Positions 1-7,936 of a stretch of DNA of 64,000 bases are shown here, piece after piece. The notes below the pieces were generated by a model, which was given only the letters and a program-made list of their open reading frames with translations, did no database searches and had not been told where the DNA came from. This DNA comes from Streptomyces sp. MNU76 (GTDB lineage: Bacteria > Actinomycetota > Actinomycetes > Streptomycetales > Streptomycetaceae): assembly GCF_020982545.1 (NCBI RefSeq), contig NZ_JAJKLK010000003.1, positions 1,426,001 to 1,490,000 on the forward strand, in the 5' to 3' direction. Positions within the stretch are counted from its first letter, which is position 1. Every line of letters starts with the position of its first letter. The translations under genes were made by a program, and so were the position numbers.

Positions 1-793
1 GCGGCCGGACGTTCTCGACGTAGTCGGCGACCGCCTCGACGGCCCAGTCCATCACCGACAGCACGTTCCGTCGTCGCGGCGGCTGGCCCTTCTTTGCCTT
101 GCCGTAGCGGACGTTAAGCGTGCCGAACCGGCCGAACTGCCGAGCCTGCGGATTGCGCCCGAAGTCGACGACATCCAGCTTGGAGGTCTCCGTCCGGCGA
201 AGGCCCCAGCCGTAGATGACCTTGAAGAGGGTGGCGTCGCGGTAGGCGGCAAGGGCGCCCTTGCGCTTGGACTTCACGGCGCGGGTGACCTGGTCGTCGG
301 CGTAGTCGAGGAATCGCTGCAGTTCCTCGCGAGTGAAGGGCCTGGCCTCCGGGTCGCCCTCGTAATCCTGGAGGTGGGGAAGGGTGTTCCACTCGTGAGC
401 GATGGCCACCGGATGGGTGCCGAAGGCTTCTTCGCAAGCCGTCCCCCACCCGTAGCGGCCGTCGATGAGGAACTCGCTGAACAGTCGAACGTCGCCCTGG
501 TAGCTGCGGATCGTGGACGGCGCCAGATGCTTCTCGCTCGCCAAGGAGGCCGACCACTCGTCCATGTGGGGCGTCCATTGCCACGGGTAGTCGTTCGCGA
601 ACTCGAGGAACCGGCGGACCAGGCGTTCCCGCGGGTCGATCGTCTCATCCTTCAGCCCGCGCGACTTCTGCTGAGCCCTCCAGCCCCGCAGCATCGCGTC
701 GAACATCGCGTCCTCGGGACGCAGTTGAACGACCCCGGACACGAGCTCCAGTTGAGCTGCCCCGGCAAGGGCCACCTTCTGCTGATGCACCAC
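1..793 (-). CDS. Tyrosine recombinase/integrase, C-terminus beyond window
   Basis: Site-specific recombinase of the tyrosine (phage integrase) family, about 264 residues visible. The frame is open from a GTG at 793 (or 790), preceded by an AGAAGGGA ribosome-binding site, to the window edge. An N-terminal core-binding (SAM-like) segment contains RERLVRRFLEFAND and STIRSYQGDVRLFSEFLIDG. The catalytic domain begins with the Arg-I box YGWGLRRTETSKLDVVDF. The HxxR box and nucleophilic Tyr would lie beyond base 1. It lies downstream of the recombinase trio on the same strand, with a 65-bp gap. Its size and sequence differ from the trio members, so it may be a separate element or cargo. Whether the whole gene is intact cannot be seen. 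Confidence 0.85.
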   Translation of the reverse strand, partial: MVHQQKVALAGAAQLELVSGVVQLRPEDAMFDAMLRGWRAQQKSRGLKDETIDPRERLVRRFLEFANDYPWQWTPHMDEWSASLASEKHLAPSTIRSYQGDVRLFSEFLIDGRYGWGTACEEAFGTHPVAIAHEWNTLPHLQDYEGDPEARPFTREELQRFLDYADDQVTRAVKSKRKGALAAYRDATLFKVIYGWGLRRTETSKLDVVDFGRNPQARQFGRFGTLNVRYGKAKKGQPPRRRNVLSVMDWAVEAVADYVENVRP

Positions 794-858
794 TCCAGAC
801 CATCCCTTCTGGAGGGCAAATCATGCATTAGACGGGCTCTTCTTGGCAACATGCCTGT

Positions 859-2577
859 TCAGAAGGTCAGTTCGTAGTAGCGTTGGAGTCCTTCAGGCCG
901 TCGCGCTGAACTTGCGACCTGCGACTTCTCGCCCGTCTGATGCAATTCCCGAGGGTCCGCGTAGCCCTCGGTGGTGACCACGGAAATGTGCTTGAGATGG
1001 ATCTTGGCGGCCAGCAGACCACCGGGCCGGTGCGCCATTTCCACTGCGAGGGTTCTCCGTAGCATCCGCAGACTGACCGGCACCTCGGGAATCGGCGCCA
1101 GCCCAAGGCGACGGCCCTCTGGGCCATTGACCCAGGTCAGGAACCATTCGTACGGGGTGTAGAAAGAGAGTGACTTGAACAGATGGCCGCTGTTCTTCAC
1201 AGGGTCGGCGAGCGAGGCTGCGACACCGGCAGTGTCGTACGCCTGCTTGATGGTCACCCACTGATCGTGCTCACCACCCAGCTTCCGGCCCTTGATGACC
1301 TTGCCTTTCAAGCGATAGCGGACGCGGCCCTCGCCGAGCTGTTCGGGAGGCAGGCGGCAGTCGTGGGTCAGCTCAGCCAGTTCGCTCTTCCGCATTCCGG
1401 TCAGTGCGGCGAGCGCGATGAGGCAGGCTGTGCGGGCCCGGGAGAGCTGCAGCCGGGCCTCGGTGGTGTTCATCGGCAGGGTCCAAGGGACACTGCCCCG
1501 TCCGTCCGCACGCTCTACCAGAGCAGCCGCCCGGCCCCAGCGTTTGGACAGGCCGACTTCCCCGACGGCCTCCTCCAGGCGACCGCGCAGGGTGGGCAGC
1601 CACGTGTAGTGGAAGGCGCGCCGTCCGGTCTCGTGGGCCAGGGAGATCAGGTTCACCCGCAGCAGCGGATCGTCCGGATCCCAGCCGTCCGCCAGCCGCT
1701 CGGCTACGACGTGATCGAGGGCGACATCGAACGGATCAGCCTCCTGTACGTGGCGGTCAATGGCCTGCACGACCTCGACCCTCCAGTCCGGACGCTCACG
1801 GTTGTTGCGGCCCGGCCGGTTCGGCGCCATCTCCTGCAACTGTTGCTGCAGCTCCATGACGTGCGGCGCCAGCACCTCCACCACGTACAGGGCCGCCGCG
1901 ACGAGCGGTTGGAAGACATCGTTGCTCAGCGGCGGTGTCGTGTTGCCCGTCCGACGGACCATCCCGGCGACGGAGTACGCGGTGCGTCGCCCCCACGGAC
2001 GGAAGGCCGACACGTAGCCGTCGGCTGAGAACAATTCCTTGTAGTAGCCCAGCTCCTGGATTGCCGCCACTACATCCATGCGGTAGCCGGGGCTGCTGTC
2101 GCGGATCACGACGCCGTGCTTGTCCCGTACCTTCTTGCGAAGTTCCAGGTAGGCATCACAGTGCTGCTGGGTTACCTCTCCGAGATTGTCCACGCCCTGT
2201 TCCGTGAGCCAGTTGAGCCAGCCGGTCAGCACGGTCAGCCGCCCGTGCACCGTGGCAATCAGCACCGGCGTTCGATAGGCGTGGGCAAGTTCCCGCACAG
2301 CGGGGTGGTCCGGTGCGAGCCGGGCGAAGATGAACTCCTTTGCGAGTTCCCTCCACTGAGGATTGAGGATCTCGACGAAGGACAAGATCCGCGCGTAGCG
2401 CGCAAGGTACCGCGGCAGCCCGATGACACCGGTGAAGTCCCAGATTGCGTCGTCGAAGTGAGGATGCGGGCCCGCGCCGTGGACCGGCAGACAGGCCGCA
2501 GCGCACACGTCTTCACCTCGAAAGACGGAACGAGAAAAGGCAGCCGCGAGGCCCGTGGGCCGGTGCAGGGTGGTCAT
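859..2577 (-). CDS. Tyrosine recombinase, third gene of trio
   Basis: Large (572 aa) tyrosine recombinase, last of three overlapping recombinase genes. The C-terminal catalytic domain shows Arg-I in ALTGMRKSELAEL (R about 396), a box II variant SLRMLRRTLA (about 503-511) where the usual HxLR is altered, KHISVVTTEGYADP (about 139-152 of the final 182 residues) and a candidate nucleophile Tyr at about 539. It overlaps the preceding gene by ATGA, which implies translational coupling. Such trios resemble recombinase-in-trio (RIT) and Tn554-type elements, in which several recombinases act together. The large N-terminal region (about 380 residues) is unlike short phage integrases. The role is inferred from motifs and gene order. 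Confidence 0.85.
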   Translation of the reverse strand: MTTLHRPTGLAAAFSRSVFRGEDVCAAACLPVHGAGPHPHFDDAIWDFTGVIGLPRYLARYARILSFVEILNPQWRELAKEFIFARLAPDHPAVRELAHAYRTPVLIATVHGRLTVLTGWLNWLTEQGVDNLGEVTQQHCDAYLELRKKVRDKHGVVIRDSSPGYRMDVVAAIQELGYYKELFSADGYVSAFRPWGRRTAYSVAGMVRRTGNTTPPLSNDVFQPLVAAALYVVEVLAPHVMELQQQLQEMAPNRPGRNNRERPDWRVEVVQAIDRHVQEADPFDVALDHVVAERLADGWDPDDPLLRVNLISLAHETGRRAFHYTWLPTLRGRLEEAVGEVGLSKRWGRAAALVERADGRGSVPWTLPMNTTEARLQLSRARTACLIALAALTGMRKSELAELTHDCRLPPEQLGEGRVRYRLKGKVIKGRKLGGEHDQWVTIKQAYDTAGVAASLADPVKNSGHLFKSLSFYTPYEWFLTWVNGPEGRRLGLAPIPEVPVSLRMLRRTLAVEMAHRPGGLLAAKIHLKHISVVTTEGYADPRELHQTGEKSQVASSARRPEGLQRYYELTF

Positions 2578-4352
2578 ACGGTCTGCTCCTCAGGTCGCAG
2601 GGGAAGCTCGACATCGGAGTCGGTGACCTCGGCAGCGGCTGCCCGTAGCGCGTGCTCGGAGAAGTACCGGCCGGGGGTCAGGATCTCGTCGAGACGGTGG
2701 GCGTACGGGCCGAAGACGGGGATGAACTCGGCGGTGGTCATCTGCTGCCACTGGCGGGAGAAGAACGCCCGTAGTCGCAGCAGGTTCGGCAGATGGCGGG
2801 GCGCGAACAAGGCCAGCGGACACAGCAGGCACACCCACGGGCGTGCCGGACAGGGCTTGCCCTTCGGCCCGTGCAGCCCCGACAACTGGTCTCCACACGC
2901 CGCGGTGAATACGTCGCGTTCCCCGGACAGCAGCTGCGCCAAGGCGTTGTCATCCAGGCCGAGCCGCTTCATGTGCTCGGGATAGTTCTCCACCAGATCG
3001 GCCATCTCAGCGGTGGCCAGCACCAAGGGCGGCAGCGCCCGGCGCACGAGGTCCTCCTGCGCCTGGGCAATGATGTCTTCCACCGCCTCGCGCTGAGCCG
3101 GCGTCGTGTTCGTCAGGTAGTGGTCCCCCTCGACGCCGGGAGACCGGTTCGGATCCAGCGTGGACCGGCGGCTGCCGCGCCAGTGTGACCGGTCCTTCAG
3201 CGCGTCGTGGGTAGTGCGGATGCGGTGCCGGTGAAGGAACAGGGGCAGACCGTCGTCACCAGTCATCTGCGTGGGGCGCCCGTCCTCGTCGACAGCTTGG
3301 CGCCGCTCCACCCAGGCGAGTATGGACAGGCGCGTGGCCGGCTTGGCCAGCCACCGCTCACCCGCCCATGTGCCACTCGGCGTGAAACGCACCCAGAGCT
3401 CGGGGCGCAGTTCCTCGGGCGCGAAGCGGCGGGCCACCGCGGAGTGATCGAGCCACTGTTCCAGCAGGCGAGTGGCCTGACGTGACAGAGCAAGGCTCTC
3501 TGCCGCCGTGCGGCCCTTGACGTAGCTGAGGAGGATCTTCTCGTCACCCGCCCACTCGATGTCGTCGAGTCCCAGGTCCGCGATCCCGTCCGGAACGACC
3601 CCGGTGTAGGCGCCGAACAGCAGCTGATAGGCGATGATCACATCCAGGGTCGGGATCAGCGGATCCAGCACCGCGCGAAGACCGACCCCGTATCTCTGCC
3701 GGAAGGGGAACGAGCCGCGGTCTGCCATCTCGTTGACGAGAGGGTCGGGCCCGTTGTGAAGCACCAGCCAGTGATGGGCAGTGCGCCGACGGAGAGAAGC
3801 CCCTGGACCGTCAGCTGACGAAGCGTGCTCACGGGCCGCGCGGAACGCGCGGAAGGCGCCATCGACCTCGTCCCGGCAGGTTCGGATGAGCCGAGCCCAT
3901 TCGGCCTCGCTGTACGGCTGGTGCGAGCCGTACCTCTCGCCCGTGTTGAACAGCCGGCCATCGACGAACGCGCGCACATCCGGCGCCAGAATCTGATCCT
4001 GGTCATCCGCGCAGCGCAACATCGCCCGCAGCGCGCTCTCCTGGGAGGATCGCACCCCCTGCCGCCAGTACCGGGCAAGGAGCGCGCGCGTCAGGTCGGA
4101 TGCCCCGCCGGAGAACCCGAACTCGACCAGCCAGTCGGTGAAGCCGCGGACGGCCGTGAGGTAGAGCTCGAAGCCTCCCGCGCTGTCGACCTGCCCGTGC
4201 GGATGGACAAGATCCGTAGCGCCTTCCAGCAGCGTGCGTGCCAGCCCCGGGAGCTCCACTGGCCGCCGCACGCGTAGGCGACGGCGGTACTCCGACCCGT
4301 CGCTGAAGATGCAGTGCACACCCAGCGGATCATGGGTGATGGTGGCCGGCAT
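2574..4352 (-). CDS. Middle recombinase of trio, catalytic residues degenerate
   Basis: 592-aa member of the trio, overlapping both neighbours by 4 nt or less. The fold region matching Arg-I reads LFGAYTGVVPDGIADLGLDD, where the catalytic Arg expected after TG is replaced by Val-Val-Pro. A possible box II is RHRIRTTHDALKDR. I see no convincing C-terminal HxxH...Y box. The C-terminus has clustered cysteines (CPARPWVCLLCPLALFAP), suggesting a metal-binding or structural module. It may therefore be a non-catalytic partner needed for complex assembly, comparable in position to the middle gene of Tn554-type systems. The assignment rests mainly on gene order, overlap and partial motif similarity. 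Function is inference. Confidence 0.7.
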   Translation of the reverse strand: MPATITHDPLGVHCIFSDGSEYRRRLRVRRPVELPGLARTLLEGATDLVHPHGQVDSAGGFELYLTAVRGFTDWLVEFGFSGGASDLTRALLARYWRQGVRSSQESALRAMLRCADDQDQILAPDVRAFVDGRLFNTGERYGSHQPYSEAEWARLIRTCRDEVDGAFRAFRAAREHASSADGPGASLRRRTAHHWLVLHNGPDPLVNEMADRGSFPFRQRYGVGLRAVLDPLIPTLDVIIAYQLLFGAYTGVVPDGIADLGLDDIEWAGDEKILLSYVKGRTAAESLALSRQATRLLEQWLDHSAVARRFAPEELRPELWVRFTPSGTWAGERWLAKPATRLSILAWVERRQAVDEDGRPTQMTGDDGLPLFLHRHRIRTTHDALKDRSHWRGSRRSTLDPNRSPGVEGDHYLTNTTPAQREAVEDIIAQAQEDLVRRALPPLVLATAEMADLVENYPEHMKRLGLDDNALAQLLSGERDVFTAACGDQLSGLHGPKGKPCPARPWVCLLCPLALFAPRHLPNLLRLRAFFSRQWQQMTTAEFIPVFGPYAHRLDEILTPGRYFSEHALRAAAAEVTDSDVELPLRPEEQTV

Positions 4353-5812
4353 CAGACCACCGCCGGTACGTCGTCGAACTCAGTCTCGAGCTCCAGCTCG
4401 ACGTCCTCGTCCAGGAGCCCGTACTCCTTGCCGACCCGCCGATACAGGGACGTGAACAGGCGGAGTACGTCCACACGGTGGAGGTACGCTTCCGTGGTCA
4501 GTGAACTGGTATGTCCGAGCAGATCGCGCAGAATCAGCAGCGGTTCTTGGGTCCGCAGGTAGTGCGCCAGGGCGGCATCGTCGTCGGTGTCGCAGACCTG
4601 TCGAGCAGCCTGCTCGTACCAGCCACGCATCAGCCGCGCCATGGTCGCCATGGCCATGGTGTGACGCAGCCGGTGCGGATTTACGTGCGGGAAGCGCGGC
4701 TCGTAACGCTCGCGGATGCGGTCGGAGGTCCTGGCGAAGACCGTGGACCATCCGGTGAACGGGCGTCCCTGACCCCACACTGACAGCAGCATCGAACCCC
4801 CCTCCGGGGCGACCAGACGCCGCCGCTCGTCAGGGACGAGAGAACTCCACTGCACACGAACCCCGTTGACACGACCGCCCCGCTGGTCGGCATCCGTCAC
4901 GAACAGCGGCTCTCCCCACCGGGCCGGCGGACTCCACGACGATCCGAACGTCGCCGCTGCCCGGTCGAGAGCGATGTAGGAGTGCAGCTCAGCCAGAGAG
5001 TCGTAGTCGATCCACGACTCCCGGTACTTGCTTCCCTTGGTGATCCCGGAAGGGACCGGGAACGACACCGGCACTGCGGTCCGTCGCGAGGGAAGCACGG
5101 GCACCTCGCAAACCAGCAGGTACGTGTACTCCTGGCTGCGTAGCCCGCTGGAGACGATCATTCGGCCGACCGCCGAGTTCCGGGCCAACTCCCGCCCTCC
5201 GTAGCGCAGATCTCGCTCCCCGTCGGGGCTCAGGCCCGCCAACCCCTTCAGGAACATGTCCGAGAAGTCGTCGTCGAGATACTTGATCGTCACATGAGGC
5301 TTTGCCTGGCGCCGCCGTGACTGGTTGACCCGCCCGCGACGGACTTGCCCCTTGAAGGCCCAGACCGCCTGCCGGTACGTGAACGGCTCAGAGTCTGCGT
5401 ACTCCTCTTCCTTCGCCCACTTGTAGAACCCCGCCAGAATCCCCATGTTCTGGTTCCACGTGGACGCCTCGAAGCGATGCTTGATGGGCCCCTGGGCTCG
5501 ATAGACGGAGTACGCGCCCAACGCCGCCTTCAGACGACGCCGCGTGTCGAACAGGGCGACCCCGTGCCCGGATATGAACTCCAGCCACTCCCGCACCGTA
5601 CGCACGTAGTAGGGCCACGAATTCGGCGATGGACATCCATTCGCCGGCAGCTCGCAAGCCCAGCAGTTGATCACGGTGGTCGGACGGACGCCGTTGCTGT
5701 CCTCGAAGAGGAGGTCGTCGTCGAACAGCAACGGCATCCCCTCCGGGATTGCCGGCCTGAACGCAAGTCCCCAGGACTCCCAGCCTGCTGATGAGTACGT
5801 CGATTGGTGCAT
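4352..5812 (-). CDS. Tyrosine recombinase, first gene of trio
   Basis: 486-aa tyrosine recombinase, the first translated gene of the trio. All canonical catalytic features are visible: Arg-I in SSGLRSQEYTYLL, HxxR in NPHRLRHTMA (H380, R383), His in LLGHTSSLTTEAYLHR (H about 434) and the nucleophile Tyr at about 443. The N-terminal half holds a core-binding domain (YYVRTVREWLEFISGHG). Its stop codon overlaps the start of the middle gene. This is probably the main strand-exchange enzyme of the element. The right end of the element should lie between this gene and the truncated MFS gene, about 90 bp upstream of the ATG at 5812. Confidence 0.88.
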   Translation of the reverse strand: MHQSTYSSAGWESWGLAFRPAIPEGMPLLFDDDLLFEDSNGVRPTTVINCWACELPANGCPSPNSWPYYVRTVREWLEFISGHGVALFDTRRRLKAALGAYSVYRAQGPIKHRFEASTWNQNMGILAGFYKWAKEEEYADSEPFTYRQAVWAFKGQVRRGRVNQSRRRQAKPHVTIKYLDDDFSDMFLKGLAGLSPDGERDLRYGGRELARNSAVGRMIVSSGLRSQEYTYLLVCEVPVLPSRRTAVPVSFPVPSGITKGSKYRESWIDYDSLAELHSYIALDRAAATFGSSWSPPARWGEPLFVTDADQRGGRVNGVRVQWSSLVPDERRRLVAPEGGSMLLSVWGQGRPFTGWSTVFARTSDRIRERYEPRFPHVNPHRLRHTMAMATMARLMRGWYEQAARQVCDTDDDAALAHYLRTQEPLLILRDLLGHTSSLTTEAYLHRVDVLRLFTSLYRRVGKEYGLLDEDVELELETEFDDVPAVV

Positions 5813-5879
5813 GGCCGATGAGTATCAATGCAACCCGACTGAGTGCAACAAGCAAACGAGCAGGTCAGGCGTGGTATCA

Positions 5880-5898
5880 GACGGTAAGCAACACCGTC
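5880..5898. repeat. Short inverted repeat at right end of recombinase element
   Basis: GACGGT (5880-5885), a 7-nt spacer AAGCAAC, then ACCGTC (5893-5898). Inverted arms around a 6-8 nt spacer are the typical layout of a tyrosine-recombinase core site. It lies exactly between the first recombinase gene and the point where the MFS reading frame stops (5900). I could not find a second copy in the window, so its role as a crossover site is inference. Confidence 0.4.
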
Positions 5899-5899
5899 G

Positions 5900-6679
5900 T
5901 TAAGCGGGAACAAGCAGGTATAGCGACCACAGGGCGCTGCTGGCGGCCAGGACGAAGGAGGTGGCCGTATTCGACAGCACGATCGAGCGCACGACGGGGG
6001 TGTGAAGGGTGTAGGTGAGGCCCTCGCGGATTTCCGCCCAGTGGCTCGTGCCCGCCCGGCGGGCGGGAGGCGGGTCTTCCCGGTGCTTGATACGCCACAG
6101 GAGCAGGGCGCTGGCCAGGTAGGAGGCGGCATCGACGGTGACGGCGGGGGCCGCACCGAGTGCGGTGACGAGGACACCGCCGGAGTTAGTGCCGATCAGG
6201 TCGGCCAGGGAGTTGTTGGCGCCCATCTTGGAGTTGCCGTCCTTGATCCGGCCTGGGCCGAGGAGGGAAGGCAGGTAGCTGATGGACGCGTTACTGCCGA
6301 CCACCTGCAGGGCAGCCACCGTGAAGGCGACCGCGTACAGGTGGATCAGGGTGATGCGGGCGAGGAGTTGCGCGGTGGGGAGGGTGAGCAGGACGGCGGC
6401 ACAGAGCAGATCGCAGGTGATGATCACGGGTCGTTTGCGGCGACGGTCTGCCAGGACGCCAGCGTGGAGGGACAACAGCAAGGGTGGGAGTTTGGAGGCA
6501 AAGGCGATCAGCGCGACGTTGAAGGTGGAAGCGTGCAGTTCGACGACGGCCAGGACGGACAGCGCGATCGTGGTCACGCCGCTTCCGGTAACGCTGATGC
6601 CCTGGGCGAAGGCATAGTTCCGGAATTCTCTGTCTCGCCACAGGCTTCCTTCGGCGTCGGGTTCGGATCGGCGCGGCAC
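5900..6679 (-). pseudogene. Truncated MFS transporter (N-terminal half)
   Basis: N-terminal 259 residues of a major facilitator superfamily exporter, against about 400 or more for the family. The N-terminal bundle is recognisable: a first helix region FRNYAFAQGISVTGSGVTTIALSVLAVVEL, the loop 2-3 motif GVLADRRRKRPVI, and later hydrophobic segments ending in SALWSLYLLVPA, after which the frame stops. The GTG start at 6679 follows GAGGAG. Truncation falls at the boundary with the recombinase trio, so an insertion or deletion probably removed the C-terminal half. It is the last gene of operon I, so it may once have exported the product. It is unlikely to transport now. Confidence 0.8.
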
Positions 6680-6775
6680 GTCGGTGAACTCCTCTCGTAA
6701 GTCAGGCTGTTACGGCCCGTCGCTCGGTGTCGCCTCCCGTGGTGGGCTCCCACTGCCGACCAGGGCCGCACGCGG

Positions 6776-7730
6776 TCAGCGCGGCAGGAGTCGTTCGACT
6801 CCTTCGCCATGCAGCAGCTGGGTGATGTTCTCCACGAGGCCGCCGAGGTCGTCGGCCGGTCCGGTGGCTGCGACGTGGATCGCGTCGCAGCCGGAGGGGT
6901 GGAAGACGGCGGCGTCGACTCTGATCCGGCCGGGTTTGTCGGTGTAGTGCGCGTGGACGGAGCAGGCGGTCTGGCAGTTGCCTTTGAGCTGGGCGAGGAC
7001 GCCACGCTCGACGGCCAGCAGCCGTGCCGTGGCGGGGTCGTTGATGGCGTCGAGGAGGTGGGCGGCGATGGTGTCGCCGCTGCGCTGCTCGACGACGAGC
7101 ATGCCCGCACCGGTGGCCGGGGCCAGCACCAAGGCCGGGATGAGCTGTGTGGCACGGTCCGCCTGGGACACCCGGCGCAGTCCGGCATAGGAGACCACGA
7201 GGGCGTCGAGTGGGTTGTCGCTTTCGCCGGCGTCGAGGCGGGCGAGGCGGGGAACCAGGTTGCCGCGCACCGGTTGGATGGTGAGGTGGGGGTAGCGGGT
7301 GCGGAGTTGGGCGATGCGGCGCGGCGCGCTGGTGCCGAGGACGCTTCCGGCGGGGAGGTCGTCCAGGGTGGCGACGGGCTGCCCGGCAGGGAGGACAAGG
7401 GCGTCCCGGGCATCTTCGCGGGGCAGGACGGCGCCGACGATGGTGTCGGTGCCGCGCTCGTGAGGCCCTGGGAGGTCTTTGGCGCACGAGACGGTGACAT
7501 CCACACGAGCGGCGGCCAGCGCCCGGTCCAGCTCGCGTACCCAGGCGGCCTTGCCGCCGATCTGCGCGAGAGGTCCCTGGTGCAGGTCGCCGGCGGCTTT
7601 CATCGGGGCGACGTGGACGGCGACTTGGGGGGAAGGCGTGTTCGAGTAGTCCGGCGACGTGGGCTGCTTGGACGAGGGCCAGGTCGGAGTCGCGGGTTCC
7701 GAGCACGAGTCGGGGCGGGAGGTGGGTCAC
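6776..7730 (-). pseudogene. Divergent hydroxymethylbilane synthase (porphobilinogen deaminase-like), apparent frameshift
   Basis: Homologue of HemC, which joins four porphobilinogens on a dipyrromethane cofactor. The N-terminus (GTG 7730: VLGTRDSDLALVQAAHVAGLL) matches the HemC start. The rest (IGGKAAWVRELD, SCAKDLPG with the catalytic Asp-Lys context, GTSAPRRIAQL, PVRGNLVPRLARL, and NCQTACS with the cofactor Cys at residue 210 of the 275-aa frame) lies one frame away. The shift maps to a G6 run at 7627-7632. Removing one G restores a continuous protein of about 317 aa, near family length. The N-terminus overlaps the upstream small membrane gene by GTGA. Sitting among pathway genes, it is probably a specialised paralogue rather than the housekeeping enzyme. 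The frameshift could be real or an assembly error. Confidence 0.82.
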
Positions 7731-7936
7731 GGACGGATCCTGGGGTCGGGGAAGTGGGAGATCAGGAGGGTGACGATCGTGGTGATGGCGAGGCCGGCCG
7801 CGATCACGCCGAGGCAGCCCAGCAGGTCGCGCAGCGTGCTCCACAGCGGGTCGGCGGCCCACTTGCTGGGCCGCCGCGCACCGGGCCGGGTGGTGCGCGG
7901 CGGGTGGTGGGTGTCAGTCGAGGGTGCTGGCGGCAT
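7727..7936 (-). CDS. Small single-pass membrane protein
   Basis: 69-residue protein starting at an ATG inside the last codons of the ABC transporter gene (23-nt overlap). Its stop overlaps the hydroxymethylbilane synthase GTG (GTGA). Residues about 1-28 are polar and Pro/Arg-rich. They are followed by a single hydrophobic helix (LLGCLGVIAAGLAITTIVTLLI) and a short charged tail HFPDPRIRP. Both overlaps and the credible membrane helix support expression, although no family is recognised. Position suggests a transporter accessory or a membrane anchor for pathway enzymes. Function is unknown. Confidence 0.6.
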   Translation of the reverse strand: MPPAPSTDTHHPPRTTRPGARRPSKWAADPLWSTLRDLLGCLGVIAAGLAITTIVTLLISHFPDPRIRP

